From an uncultured Hungatella sp. (lineage in GTDB: Bacteria > Bacillota > Clostridia > Lachnospirales > Lachnospiraceae), in the NCBI GenBank assembly GCA_910585645.1, contig CAJUFP010000032.1, forward strand, positions 1 through 42,708: 42,708 nt of DNA, given 5' to 3'. The position numbers and the translations under genes were made by a program. The notes beneath the pieces are model-generated. The model did not search any database. It worked only from the letters and a program-made list of their open reading frames with translations, and was not told where the DNA came from. This document shows, one piece after another, positions 1 through 7,731 of this stretch; the first letter of the stretch is position 1, and each line of letters begins with the position of its first letter.

Positions 1-117
1 ACCCGACTGGTTCCCGCTTTAAGGGCTCATCGGAATGTTTGGCATATCTGAACCGGACGGGACATCTCTCCTTCTCTGTCTGGCTCACGACAATCCCAGC
101 CCCTTTTGCTCACTCAA
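1..117 (-). repeat. Left copy of outward-facing terminal repeat element (partial)
   Basis: Read on the minus strand, this segment starts TTGA/GTGAGC at 117-108 and runs off the window edge. It matches the plus-strand segment 42544-42708: the first part is similar with small indels, then positions 8-52 are a perfect 45-nt reverse complement of 42611-42655. It begins a few bases after the permease stop codon. Similarity between the copies starts abruptly at TTGAGTGAGC, while upstream sequence is unrelated, so the element has a defined 5' boundary. A GTGAGC start and a conserved core would suit the 5' end of a group II intron or another structured RNA. I cannot name the family. Confidence 0.6.
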
Positions 118-121
118 CCAT

Positions 122-1021
122 CTATCCCTTAACTCCCGTAGCCGCAATCCCCTCCACAAAATACTTCTGCAGCGACAAGAACACAATAAGCACCGGAATC
201 AGCGACAGCACCGACGCCGCCATAATCAGGCCATACTCCGAAGAATACTGGCTGATAAACATCCTAAGCCCGATCTGCAGCGTCTTCTTGCTCTCCGTCT
301 TCAGATAGATCATAGGCCCAAGGAAATCATTCCACGTGGCCACAAACGTAAAGATGGTCAGCGTGGACAGCGCCGGCTTGGACAGAGGCAGCATGACCTT
401 GGAGTAGATCTTGTACTCACTCATGCCGTCGATCCTTGCCGCCTCACACAGCTCATCCGGAATCCCCTGATAGAACTGCCTCATCATAAACACGCCGAAA
501 GCCGAAAACGCCTGGAGGCAGATGATCGCCATATGGGTATCGTTCATGCCCATGCCCCTCATCATGATAAACTGGGGGACCATGTACACCTGCCAGGGCA
601 TGGCAATGGTGGAAATGTAGGCCATAAACAGGAGATTTTTGTACTTAAAATCCAGCTTGGCAAACGCGTAAGCCGCAAAACTGCTGGTCAGAAGCTGGAG
701 GCACGTAACGATAACGGTCAGCTTCGCGGTATTTAACACAAACTTGGACAGGGGAATCTTTGTCCAGATATCAACATAATTCTGCCACCTGGGATTCTTG
801 GGAATCCACTCAATGGGGAAAATAAACACGTCCTTATCCAGCTTCAGAGACGCAGACAGCATCCACGCAAACGGGATCAGCATCAAAACCGCCAGGGCGA
901 TCAGAACCGCGTACAGGACAACACGCCAAAACTTATACTTTGCGGTACTGTGTACCCCTGCTCCAACGGAGCCTGCATTGCGGGATGCCCCACGGGTATA
1001 GCTTTTACTTTGTACTTTCAT
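122..1021 (-). CDS. Carbohydrate ABC transporter permease, MalG/CUT1 type
   Basis: Inner-membrane subunit of an ABC sugar importer (299 aa, usual family length about 280-300). The first 30 residues are basic and cytosolic. TM1 follows (about residues 32-53), and the binding-protein-dependent transport domain has further TM segments. The EAA loop that docks the ATPase is visible as EAARIDGMSEYKIYSKVMLPLSKPAL. The start has a good ribosome site (AGGAGGGG, then ATG). It lies 12 bp downstream of the MalF-type permease in the same operon. No ATPase gene is present, which is common for CUT1 importers that share an MsmX-type ATPase. The substrate cannot be read from sequence; the neighbouring heparinase-like protein and alpha-galactosidase suggest an oligosaccharide. 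Confidence 0.93.
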   Translation of the reverse strand: MKVQSKSYTRGASRNAGSVGAGVHSTAKYKFWRVVLYAVLIALAVLMLIPFAWMLSASLKLDKDVFIFPIEWIPKNPRWQNYVDIWTKIPLSKFVLNTAKLTVIVTCLQLLTSSFAAYAFAKLDFKYKNLLFMAYISTIAMPWQVYMVPQFIMMRGMGMNDTHMAIICLQAFSAFGVFMMRQFYQGIPDELCEAARIDGMSEYKIYSKVMLPLSKPALSTLTIFTFVATWNDFLGPMIYLKTESKKTLQIGLRMFISQYSSEYGLIMAASVLSLIPVLIVFLSLQKYFVEGIAATGVKG

Positions 1022-1033
1022 CTCTCACCCCTC

Positions 1034-2107
1034 CTAGTTGGCATATTTCTTTTCGCCTCTGAACTGGATCAGAGTCACTGCCAGTACCATCAAGAACAGT
1101 ACCATAGCCACCGCGCTTGCGTACCCAAGGTTCCAGTTCCTGAACGCCTCTTCGTAGATGTGGTAAACCAGGACAATAGCCGACTTGTTCAGCACGCCGT
1201 TGGACCCGCCTGCCAGCATGTACACAATGTCGTACACCTTAAAGCAGTTGATGGTCAGCATGATGGTGACGAAAAACGTAGTGGGCTGCAGCTGAGGCCA
1301 GGTAATATACAGAAACTTCTGCCATGTGTTGGCCCCGTCCAGGCTGCAGGCCTCATAAAGCTCCCCGTTAATGCCCTGGAGACCCGCCAGGTAGATCACC
1401 ATGTAGTAACCCATATTCTTCCACACGCTGAACAGAACCACCGTAAACATCACCCAGTCCTTATCCGCGGACCACTTGGGAAGATCCTTTGCCGCCATCC
1501 CCAGGTTATACAAAATCATGTTCACCGGGCCGCTTTTCTGGGGGCTGAACAGCATGTTCCACACCGCCGCCACTGCCACTAAAGAAGCCACGTAGGGGAA
1601 AAAGCTGACGGTCCTGAAAAAGTTCCTGCCCTTCACCTTCTGGTTCAAAATAATGGCCAGCCCCAGAGAGCAGATCAGCGTCAAGGGAACCGTGGCGATA
1701 CAGTAGACAATAGTATTCTTCAAAGACGCAAGAAAACGGTCATTCTTAAACGCCTCCACAAAATTATTGAGAGCCACAAACTTCATGGCATTATTTCCGT
1801 CCCACTCCGCAAATGCCAAAATAAACGCAAAAATAATGGGGACCAGGGTAAACACGCAGAACCCGATAAAGTTGGGAGCGATAAAAGAGTACGCCACCAG
1901 ATCCCTCTTTGCCTGTCTGCTGAAACGCTCCCCTGTCTTCGCCTGCTTGATCTTTCCCTGGGTATATTCGATTTTCCTGATGAGCCGGTCCCGCTTCTTC
2001 CTGTCAGAAGTCCCTTTAAGTTCCTCCTGCAAAGCCGAAAGCTGCGGTTCCAGTTTCGCCAATTTTTCCTTTACCACATTCGGGTCAACATTCCTTTGAT
2101 TTGCCAT
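1034..2107 (-). CDS. Carbohydrate ABC transporter permease, MalF/CUT1 type, with coiled-coil N-terminus
   Basis: Second membrane subunit of the importer (about 357 aa). The EAA-type motif is visible as ELYEACSLDGANTWQKFLYI, followed by a WPQL segment. Unusually, about 70 charged residues precede TM1. They are rich in K, E, L and Q (KEKLAKLEPQLSALQEELKG and onward) and look like a short cytosolic coiled coil. The start is uncertain: an in-frame TTG lies at 2116 and ATG at 2107, both with weak ribosome sites; ATG is used here. Between it and the upstream binding-protein gene lie 374 bp holding a hairpin and an octamer array, so it may be expressed at a different level from the binding protein. 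Confidence 0.92.
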   Translation of the reverse strand: MANQRNVDPNVVKEKLAKLEPQLSALQEELKGTSDRKKRDRLIRKIEYTQGKIKQAKTGERFSRQAKRDLVAYSFIAPNFIGFCVFTLVPIIFAFILAFAEWDGNNAMKFVALNNFVEAFKNDRFLASLKNTIVYCIATVPLTLICSLGLAIILNQKVKGRNFFRTVSFFPYVASLVAVAAVWNMLFSPQKSGPVNMILYNLGMAAKDLPKWSADKDWVMFTVVLFSVWKNMGYYMVIYLAGLQGINGELYEACSLDGANTWQKFLYITWPQLQPTTFFVTIMLTINCFKVYDIVYMLAGGSNGVLNKSAIVLVYHIYEEAFRNWNLGYASAVAMVLFLMVLAVTLIQFRGEKKYAN

Positions 2108-2198
2108 ATTTCCCAACGCCCAAAAATCCGGCTTACCCTCCTTTTCCTGCAGCCTGTCACAGCCGCCTTATTTGCCGCCGTTCCCTCTTTTTAAAATC

Positions 2199-2224
2199 GG
2201 ACGGGCCATCTGACCGGCCCGTCC
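2199..2224 (-). terminator. Intra-operon hairpin, attenuator-like
   Basis: Arms GGACGGGCC (2199-2207) and GGCCCGTCC (2216-2224) form a perfect 9-bp stem with an 8-nt loop. On the minus strand the stem is followed by GATTTTAAAAAG, a short T run. It sits between the binding-protein gene and the permease genes. Such hairpins often cause partial termination or protect the 3' end of the binding-protein mRNA, giving more binding protein than permease. The T tract is weak, so partial read-through is likely. Confidence 0.6.
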
Positions 2225-2285
2225 GCAATCTTCCTATATTCCTTGTGCAGCCCGCCGGACACTACCTGTCCCGGCCCGGGCGTAC

Positions 2286-2469
2286 GGATCCGCAAATCCG
2301 TCCATCCACGAATCTACCGATTCACAAATCTGCTCATCCACGAATCTACCGATCCATAAATCTGCTAATCCACAAATCCGCCAATCTGCCAATCCACAAA
2401 TCTGCTCATCCACGAATCTACCGATCCATAAATCTGCTAATCCGCAAATCCGTCAATCCACCGATTATC
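2286..2469 (-). repeat. Tandem octamer array (21 x 8 bp, GATTnGnn-like) with 72-bp higher-order repeat
   Basis: On the minus strand, 2458 down to 2291 divides exactly into 21 units of 8 bp, 20 of which begin GAT (for example GATTAGCA, GATTTATG, GATCGGTA, GATTCGTG, GATGAGCA, GATTTGTG). A nine-unit block (72 bp) is duplicated: 2323-2381 matches 2395-2453 with one difference. The period is not a multiple of three, so the array is not a protein repeat of either flanking gene. It lies in the transcribed spacer between the solute-binding protein and the permeases, upstream of the 2199 hairpin. No function is known to me; replication slippage probably made it. Confidence 0.85.
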
Positions 2470-2481
2470 CAAGCGCCAAAC

Positions 2482-3858
2482 CTACTGTCCCAATACGGCC
2501 TGAACGCCTTCGTTCATCTCCTCAATACCCTCATCAATGGAGCTGCCCTCCGTCATGATGTTGTCATGGCCCTCATTGAGCACGGTCTCAATCTCAGAGC
2601 TCTTGGCGTGAACCGGCATCTCAAGGTAGGTGTTGGCCGTCTTAAGAGCCTCCGCGCTGGCGTCGTCAGCCGGGAATCCCTCCATGCCGGAGATGGCAGC
2701 CACAACCTCATCCGTGGTAATCGCCGGGATCGTGCCGGTCTCTGCCACAACCTCCGCGCCGTCAGGACCGCAGACAAACTTTACAAACTCCCATGCCAGG
2801 TCCTTGTGGGGAGCGGACGTAGGAACGGACAGACAGGTGATGGTAGCCAGGGTGGACCCGGGTTCCACGCCCTCCGCGTGAGGATACTTCACAATGCCCC
2901 AGTTGGCCACTTCCGCCCCGTACTCACCGGTCTTGATCTTTTCGATCAGAGTGGGGATAAACCAGGAACCCATGTTCATCATAGCCACATTGCCCTGGGC
3001 AAAAGCGCCGGAGTAGTGAAGGCTGGAAGTCTTAAGGGTGGCGTAATCCTGGCACACGCCGTCCTCCTGCTGCTTTAAGATCATCTCATAGTAGGGCTTT
3101 AAGAACTCATAATTGCCGTCCACAATGGAGTTCTTCCCGTCCAGAATACCGAACAGCTGAACCGCAGACCTCCAGGTGTGGTAGTGAGCGCCGTAGACCT
3201 CCTCACCAGGCGTGGTGTTGGTCACACTTCTGGCCAGAGCGTCATACTGGTCAAACGTCATATCATTGGTGGGATAGGAAACCCCCGCATTGTCAAATAC
3301 ATCCTTATTGTAGAACAGTACCCAGAAATCGCTTCTAAACGGCAGCTCATACAGCTTCCCGTCCACGGTCACCTGGTCCGTGATGCCGCCGTACTGGGAC
3401 AGATCCACGCCGTCCTTTGCGATCCAATCATCCAGAGGCTCCAGAACCCCCTTGTTCACCAGGGTGGTGTATCCCGGAACATCCTTGATGGTCGCGATGT
3501 CAAAATCAGAACCGCTGCCCGTCAGCTCCGTGGCCAGAACCGTCTGATAATCCGCGGACCCCAAGTCCACCATCTCAATCTTCACACCGGGATTGGCCGC
3601 CTCAAACGCGTCGATGAGAGGCTGATAGTAAACCGTGGAGGAGATATCCCACACAGCCCACTTTAACACCGTGTCCCCCTCTGCCGCCTGCACCGCAGCC
3701 GCCGTGGTCTCCCCGCCTGCTGCCGCCGCTGTTGTGGTCTCCGCCGCCGTGGGAGCCGCCGTTGTAGCATCCCCCTCTGAACTTCCGCCTCCGCAGCCCG
3801 CCAGGCTCACAGCCATCATACTGCAGGCCAGTGTCAGTCCAAGTAATCTTTTTTTCAT
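2482..3858 (-). CDS. Extracellular solute-binding lipoprotein of sugar ABC importer (family 1)
   Basis: Membrane-anchored receptor that captures the sugar and delivers it to the two permeases (458 aa, typical length). The signal peptide begins MKKRLLGLTLACSMM and ends in lipobox LAGC, so Cys22 is the lipidated residue. A low-complexity Thr/Ala/Gly linker (about residues 23-62) tethers the domain to the membrane, as often seen in Lachnospiraceae. The mature domain starts near LKWAVWDISS and carries SBP family-1 features such as the GSGSDFDIATI segment and a Trp-rich cleft. A strong ribosome site (GAGGAGG) precedes the ATG. It is first in the importer operon and divergent from the kinase/regulator pair, which probably controls it. 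Confidence 0.94.
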   Translation of the reverse strand: MKKRLLGLTLACSMMAVSLAGCGGGSSEGDATTAAPTAAETTTAAAAGGETTAAAVQAAEGDTVLKWAVWDISSTVYYQPLIDAFEAANPGVKIEMVDLGSADYQTVLATELTGSGSDFDIATIKDVPGYTTLVNKGVLEPLDDWIAKDGVDLSQYGGITDQVTVDGKLYELPFRSDFWVLFYNKDVFDNAGVSYPTNDMTFDQYDALARSVTNTTPGEEVYGAHYHTWRSAVQLFGILDGKNSIVDGNYEFLKPYYEMILKQQEDGVCQDYATLKTSSLHYSGAFAQGNVAMMNMGSWFIPTLIEKIKTGEYGAEVANWGIVKYPHAEGVEPGSTLATITCLSVPTSAPHKDLAWEFVKFVCGPDGAEVVAETGTIPAITTDEVVAAISGMEGFPADDASAEALKTANTYLEMPVHAKSSEIETVLNEGHDNIMTEGSSIDEGIEEMNEGVQAVLGQ

Positions 3859-3899
3859 GATCTTTTCCTCCTCTTTTTTCTGTTTTTAACTATGAATCA

Positions 3900-3934
3900 A
3901 GTATAACGTAAAAATATCATTTCCAGAATGGAAA
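3900..3934 (-). promoter_or_regulatory. Binding-protein promoter with palindrome over -35
   Basis: On the minus strand a good -10 TATACT (3905-3900) lies 17 bp from a poor -35 TTCTGG (3928-3923). The -35 is buried in the palindrome TTTCCA-TTC-TGGAAA (3934-3920). A good -10 with a poor -35 suits an activator-dependent promoter, and the divergent YesN-type regulator is the obvious candidate. A related TTTCC/GGAAA palindrome overlaps the -35 of the alpha-galactosidase gene. The rest of the spacer to 4207 is AT-rich and holds the divergent kinase promoter. Confidence 0.5.
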
Positions 3935-4062
3935 AAATTGCACAAAAGCTTAACTATCTACCGCTGTGTTTTTGTGTTTTTTGATTCCATGTAATTTTTT
4001 ATGAATTTCCGGCAATTTTTTATGTTTTGGCACTCTGTGCCCCTTTCCTCCCCATCCGCCTG

Positions 4063-4091
4063 TTGACATTTTCCCCGGAATGTATCATACT
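4063..4091 (+). promoter_or_regulatory. Predicted sigma-A promoter of kinase/regulator operon
   Basis: TTGACA (4063-4068), a 17-bp spacer, then CATACT (4086-4091). The -35 is a perfect consensus. It lies about 115 bp upstream of the chosen kinase start and faces away from the ABC importer promoter. Confidence 0.6.
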
Positions 4092-4207
4092 TTTCTCATA
4101 ATACCCCTTAACGCCGCAGTCCGCTGCGCGCAAAACCAATCCCCGCTGCCGCCATGGCAGCCCCTGTTTCGGAAATGCCGGGGAAACGCCTCAAAAAGGA
4201 TGCATCC

Positions 4208-6115
4208 ATGAAACCACTGACAACCGTTACCAGAACCATAAAAAACTTCACGGCAACCATAAAAGGAAAGATCGTGGCCATCACCACAGGCACCATAACC
4301 GTCATCGCCCTGATCACGGTGGGCGTCTGCTTTGTGGTGTTCCAGTCCCTCCTAAGGCAGAACCAGATCCAGTCCGTGGAGTTCGGCCTGCAGCTGGTGT
4401 CCAGCAATGTGGCCTTTGATATGAAGGAAATCACCTACTTTGCCCGGTGGTGCGGCTCCAGCAGCGACATTCTGAAATACCTGAACACTTTCCAGGATAA
4501 ACCGCCTCTTGCCGTGGCATCCAGAAGCGATAAAAGCCTGCGGGCTATTGCCCTGGATTCCTCAGAGCGGCTAAAAGAAGAGTTCCACAACACCAGCCGC
4601 TACATAACAAGAGCCATTGTCTCCACCAACTCATCCTCCAACTTCCTCCAGGTAGTCTCCACCTCCGGGGACACCCTATCCTACAACATGGATGATCTGG
4701 TGGAGTCCCAGGTCTTTCAAACGCTCATGGAAAGCCCGGATTTTACCTGGGTAGGCGTTATCGACGACCCGTTCTTCCAGGGGTTTCAGCAGATGCCCGT
4801 CATCCCCATTGCCCGGCCGATTTACTCCTCCTTCGGAAGCGACGCCGTGGGGTGGGTCTACATATCCGTTTCCGCCAACGTGATCCTGGACTCCTTAAAG
4901 TCCTTCCCCCTTCCGTCGGACAGCCGCCTTTACCTGACCATCGGCGACGGATTCTATGAAGTTCTGAACGGCCGCATCGTAAAGACCGAACCGGACTTTA
5001 CGGTTCTGTCCAGGCAACAGGTAAAAGGCACGGACTCCTCCACCGCCGTTGAGCAGGTGTCCTTGGCCGACGGCAGGACCGAAACCCTTATCACCCACTC
5101 CCTTGGGCAGAACGGCTGGTATATCCATCAGATCCTGTCCAGACAGCAGCTAAAGCAGCAGCGCCAGGTGTACCTGCTGCTTATCGGGGCCATTGCCGTT
5201 GCCATCCTGTCCCTGGGAATCTTCATGGCCATGTCCCTAAACCGCACCATCAACCAGCCTGTGGCCAGGATCCAGAAAAAGATCCACGCCATCGCCCAGG
5301 GCGATTTCTCCAGGGACGCGTCCATAGAGTGGAACCATGAGCTGGGGGACATCGGAAAAGGCATCAACACCCTGGCATTCGACGTGGTCAACCTGATGGA
5401 CAGGCGGATTGAGGACGAAAAGCAGAAAAAAGACCTGCAGTACCAGATTCTCCAGAGCCAGATTAACCCACACTTTCTCTACAACACCTTAAATTCCATC
5501 AAATGGATGGCCACCATCCAGGGCTCCCCCGGCATCGCCGAGATGACCACTGCCCTGGCCCGTCTCTTAAGGCAGGTGGCCAAAGGTTCCTCCGCCATGA
5601 TCACCCTGGAGGAGGAACTGAACCTGGTGAAAGATTATTTTCTCATCCAGCAGTACCGGTACGGCGGCGGCATTGCCATTGACTACCAGATCGAATCTCC
5701 GGATCTGTACCAGTGCATGGTCCACCGGTTTTCGCTGCAGCCCATTGTGGAAAACGCCCTGTTCCACGGCATAGAGCCAAAAGGCTCCACCGGGAAGATC
5801 GTCATAAAAGCATGGACCTGCCCGGTCGCCGGTGAACAGGCCCGCAAAGCGGATCTGCACATCTCCATCACGGACAACGGGGTGGGAATGTCCCGGGAGA
5901 CCATTGAGAAAGTGCTGCACCAGAAGCCGTCGAAAAAGAGCGCTGATTTCTTCCGCCAGGTGGGAATCGCCAATGTAAACCAGAGAATACGCCACGAATT
6001 TGGGGAGAACTACGGGATTTCCATTGAGAGCCAGATAGGTGTTTACACCACCATGACCATCACAACTCCCTGTATCCTCCTTACCAAACCAGAAAGGAAC
6101 CACACCCAGCCATGA
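4208..6115 (+). CDS. Sensor histidine kinase, YesM/LytS type (two-component)
   Basis: Membrane sensor that autophosphorylates on His and passes phosphate to the adjacent regulator (635 aa from the chosen start). TM1 lies near residues 18-45, then comes an extracellular sensing domain of roughly 270 residues, TM2 (VYLLLIGAIAVAILSLGIF), a HAMP linker, the His_kinase domain with QINPHFLYNTLNSIKW (His422), and a HATPase domain with N box (ENALFHGIEPKG), DNGVGMS and VGIANVNQRI. The open frame extends to ATG 4154, but 4208 (MKPLTT) starts closer to TM1 and has AAGGA upstream. The stop overlaps the regulator start by 4 bp (ATGA), so the two are translationally coupled. By context it senses a sugar and controls the divergent ABC importer. 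Confidence 0.93.
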   Translation: MKPLTTVTRTIKNFTATIKGKIVAITTGTITVIALITVGVCFVVFQSLLRQNQIQSVEFGLQLVSSNVAFDMKEITYFARWCGSSSDILKYLNTFQDKPPLAVASRSDKSLRAIALDSSERLKEEFHNTSRYITRAIVSTNSSSNFLQVVSTSGDTLSYNMDDLVESQVFQTLMESPDFTWVGVIDDPFFQGFQQMPVIPIARPIYSSFGSDAVGWVYISVSANVILDSLKSFPLPSDSRLYLTIGDGFYEVLNGRIVKTEPDFTVLSRQQVKGTDSSTAVEQVSLADGRTETLITHSLGQNGWYIHQILSRQQLKQQRQVYLLLIGAIAVAILSLGIFMAMSLNRTINQPVARIQKKIHAIAQGDFSRDASIEWNHELGDIGKGINTLAFDVVNLMDRRIEDEKQKKDLQYQILQSQINPHFLYNTLNSIKWMATIQGSPGIAEMTTALARLLRQVAKGSSAMITLEEELNLVKDYFLIQQYRYGGGIAIDYQIESPDLYQCMVHRFSLQPIVENALFHGIEPKGSTGKIVIKAWTCPVAGEQARKADLHISITDNGVGMSRETIEKVLHQKPSKKSADFFRQVGIANVNQRIRHEFGENYGISIESQIGVYTTMTITTPCILLTKPERNHTQP

Positions 6116-7713
6116 TAAAACTACTCATCGCAGACGACGAACCCTTAGTCCAGATCGGCATCAAATCCATGCTCAACTGGGCGGATTACAACATTGAAGT
6201 GTGCGGCACTGCCCCGAACGGCGGCGTCGCCCTGGAGATGATCGAGGAGTTCTCCCCCCAGATCGTCATCACGGACATCCGCATGCCCATTATGAACGGC
6301 CTGGAGCTGGCCAAAGTCTGCCGGGAGACCTACGGCCGCATCCCCCTCTTCATCATCCTCACCAGCTACGAAGAATTTGAGCTGGCCAGGCAGGCCCTGT
6401 CCTGTGAGGTGGTGGACTATCTCATAAAGCTGGAACTGGATCCCCAGACTCTTGGCAAGTCCATCGAAAAGACCATCGAACGGCTTAAGGAGCTGAAAGC
6501 CAGCGAAGCCGTCCGGACCGGAGGGCGGCCCATTCTGCAAAGCTACCTGGACAAATTCTTCCTGCGTCTCCTCCACAACCTCTTTGACAATGAGGAGCAG
6601 TTTCAGATCCAGGCCAAAGACTTAAACCTGAACTTTGACAGCCCCTGCTACGCTGTGGCCCACTGTGAGATTCTGGAGGAATTGGTCCAGGACATGACCA
6701 ACGAAAAGCTGGTAAACCTGTATGGCAGCACCCTGCAGATGGTAAAAGACATCCTGAAACGCCATATGGCCTGCCAGGTCGTCTCCCTGGACTTAAAGCA
6801 CTTTGCCGTCATCTTCCACCTGGAGGATCCGGGCAGGGAGGGCCACGAAAAAATGGTGGAAGCCTTGCAAAACGCCTCCACCATGGTACACAACTATTTT
6901 AATGTCCGCCTTATGGCAGGCATCGGCTCCGCGGCAGACTCACCCTTCAAGATCAGCGACTCCTACCAGGACGCCAGAGTGGCATTCACCCTCGCCTCCC
7001 CCAAAGATCCCTTCCGGGACTACGACCAGGCAAAGCCTGAGGACATCCGCAACTCCTTCAACATCACCCTGTTTAAAAATGACCTGACCAGGGCCTTTGA
7101 GGAGTTTGACGCCGGGATTCTCTACGACACCCTGACCCAGATCATTGACCTGTTCCGCTCCAATCCCCTGCGCTACCTTCAGGCCATTGACGGAGCCTGC
7201 AACATCCTGTACCTGGCCCTGTCCCTGATGCCCTCCGGTCAGGAGACCATCTCCGAAATCTTCTCCGGCGACCCGGACAATTACCGCTCCATCTACCGCA
7301 TGGGCAATGTGGAACAGGTATCGGACTGGATGGCACGTCTCAGGGACGGCCTCTGCGACATCCTGAAATCCCGGCGGGTCACCTACAAAGAACATGTGAT
7401 CTCCAATGTGCAGAAATACATTCAAAACCACATGGACGAACGGCTGACCCTCAATGAGGTATCCGCCGTGTTCGGATTAAGCCCCAACTACTTAAGCGTG
7501 CTGTTCAAAAAAACCTGCGGCGTGGGCTTTTCCGAATACATCACCCAGATGAAGATAAGCCGGGCCAGGGTCATGCTGCTGGAACAGGACATGAAGATCT
7601 ACGAGGTGGCGGATCAGCTGGGATTTGAGAGCGCCTTCTATTTCAGCAAGGTATTTAAGAAAGTGGAGGGAGTCTCCCCCAGGGAGTTTGTCCAGCAATC
7701 CTTAAAAACGTAA
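6112..7713 (+). CDS. Response regulator, YesN type (receiver + AraC DNA-binding)
   Basis: Cytosolic transcription factor of 533 aa. The N-terminal receiver has acidic residues near DDEP and phospho-acceptor Asp55 in VITDIRMP, with the conserved Lys in VVDYLIK. The central region of about 290 residues is the usual poorly characterised linker of this family. The C-terminal AraC domain (about residues 425-530) has both helix-turn-helix motifs: LTLNEVSAVFGLSPNYLSVLFKK and IYEVADQLGFESAFYFSKVFKK, ending GVSPREF. It is co-transcribed with the kinase. Likely targets are the divergent binding-protein promoter and possibly the heparinase-like gene, whose stop faces it across only 18 bp. No clear terminator was seen in that short convergent gap. 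Confidence 0.93.
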   Translation: MIKLLIADDEPLVQIGIKSMLNWADYNIEVCGTAPNGGVALEMIEEFSPQIVITDIRMPIMNGLELAKVCRETYGRIPLFIILTSYEEFELARQALSCEVVDYLIKLELDPQTLGKSIEKTIERLKELKASEAVRTGGRPILQSYLDKFFLRLLHNLFDNEEQFQIQAKDLNLNFDSPCYAVAHCEILEELVQDMTNEKLVNLYGSTLQMVKDILKRHMACQVVSLDLKHFAVIFHLEDPGREGHEKMVEALQNASTMVHNYFNVRLMAGIGSAADSPFKISDSYQDARVAFTLASPKDPFRDYDQAKPEDIRNSFNITLFKNDLTRAFEEFDAGILYDTLTQIIDLFRSNPLRYLQAIDGACNILYLALSLMPSGQETISEIFSGDPDNYRSIYRMGNVEQVSDWMARLRDGLCDILKSRRVTYKEHVISNVQKYIQNHMDERLTLNEVSAVFGLSPNYLSVLFKKTCGVGFSEYITQMKISRARVMLLEQDMKIYEVADQLGFESAFYFSKVFKKVEGVSPREFVQQSLKT

Positions 7714-7731
7714 GCCCTCCCCTCTGCGCTG

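Noticed and set aside
2286..2469. CRISPR array
   Set aside because: Units are 8 bp with no spacers and no cas genes; it is a simple tandem array.
2101..3078. Plus-strand open frame with repeated peptide NLPIHKSAHPRIYRS
   Set aside because: The peptide repeat is the octamer array read in one frame (24 bp = 8 codons), and the frame then runs antisense through the binding-protein gene. No ribosome site.
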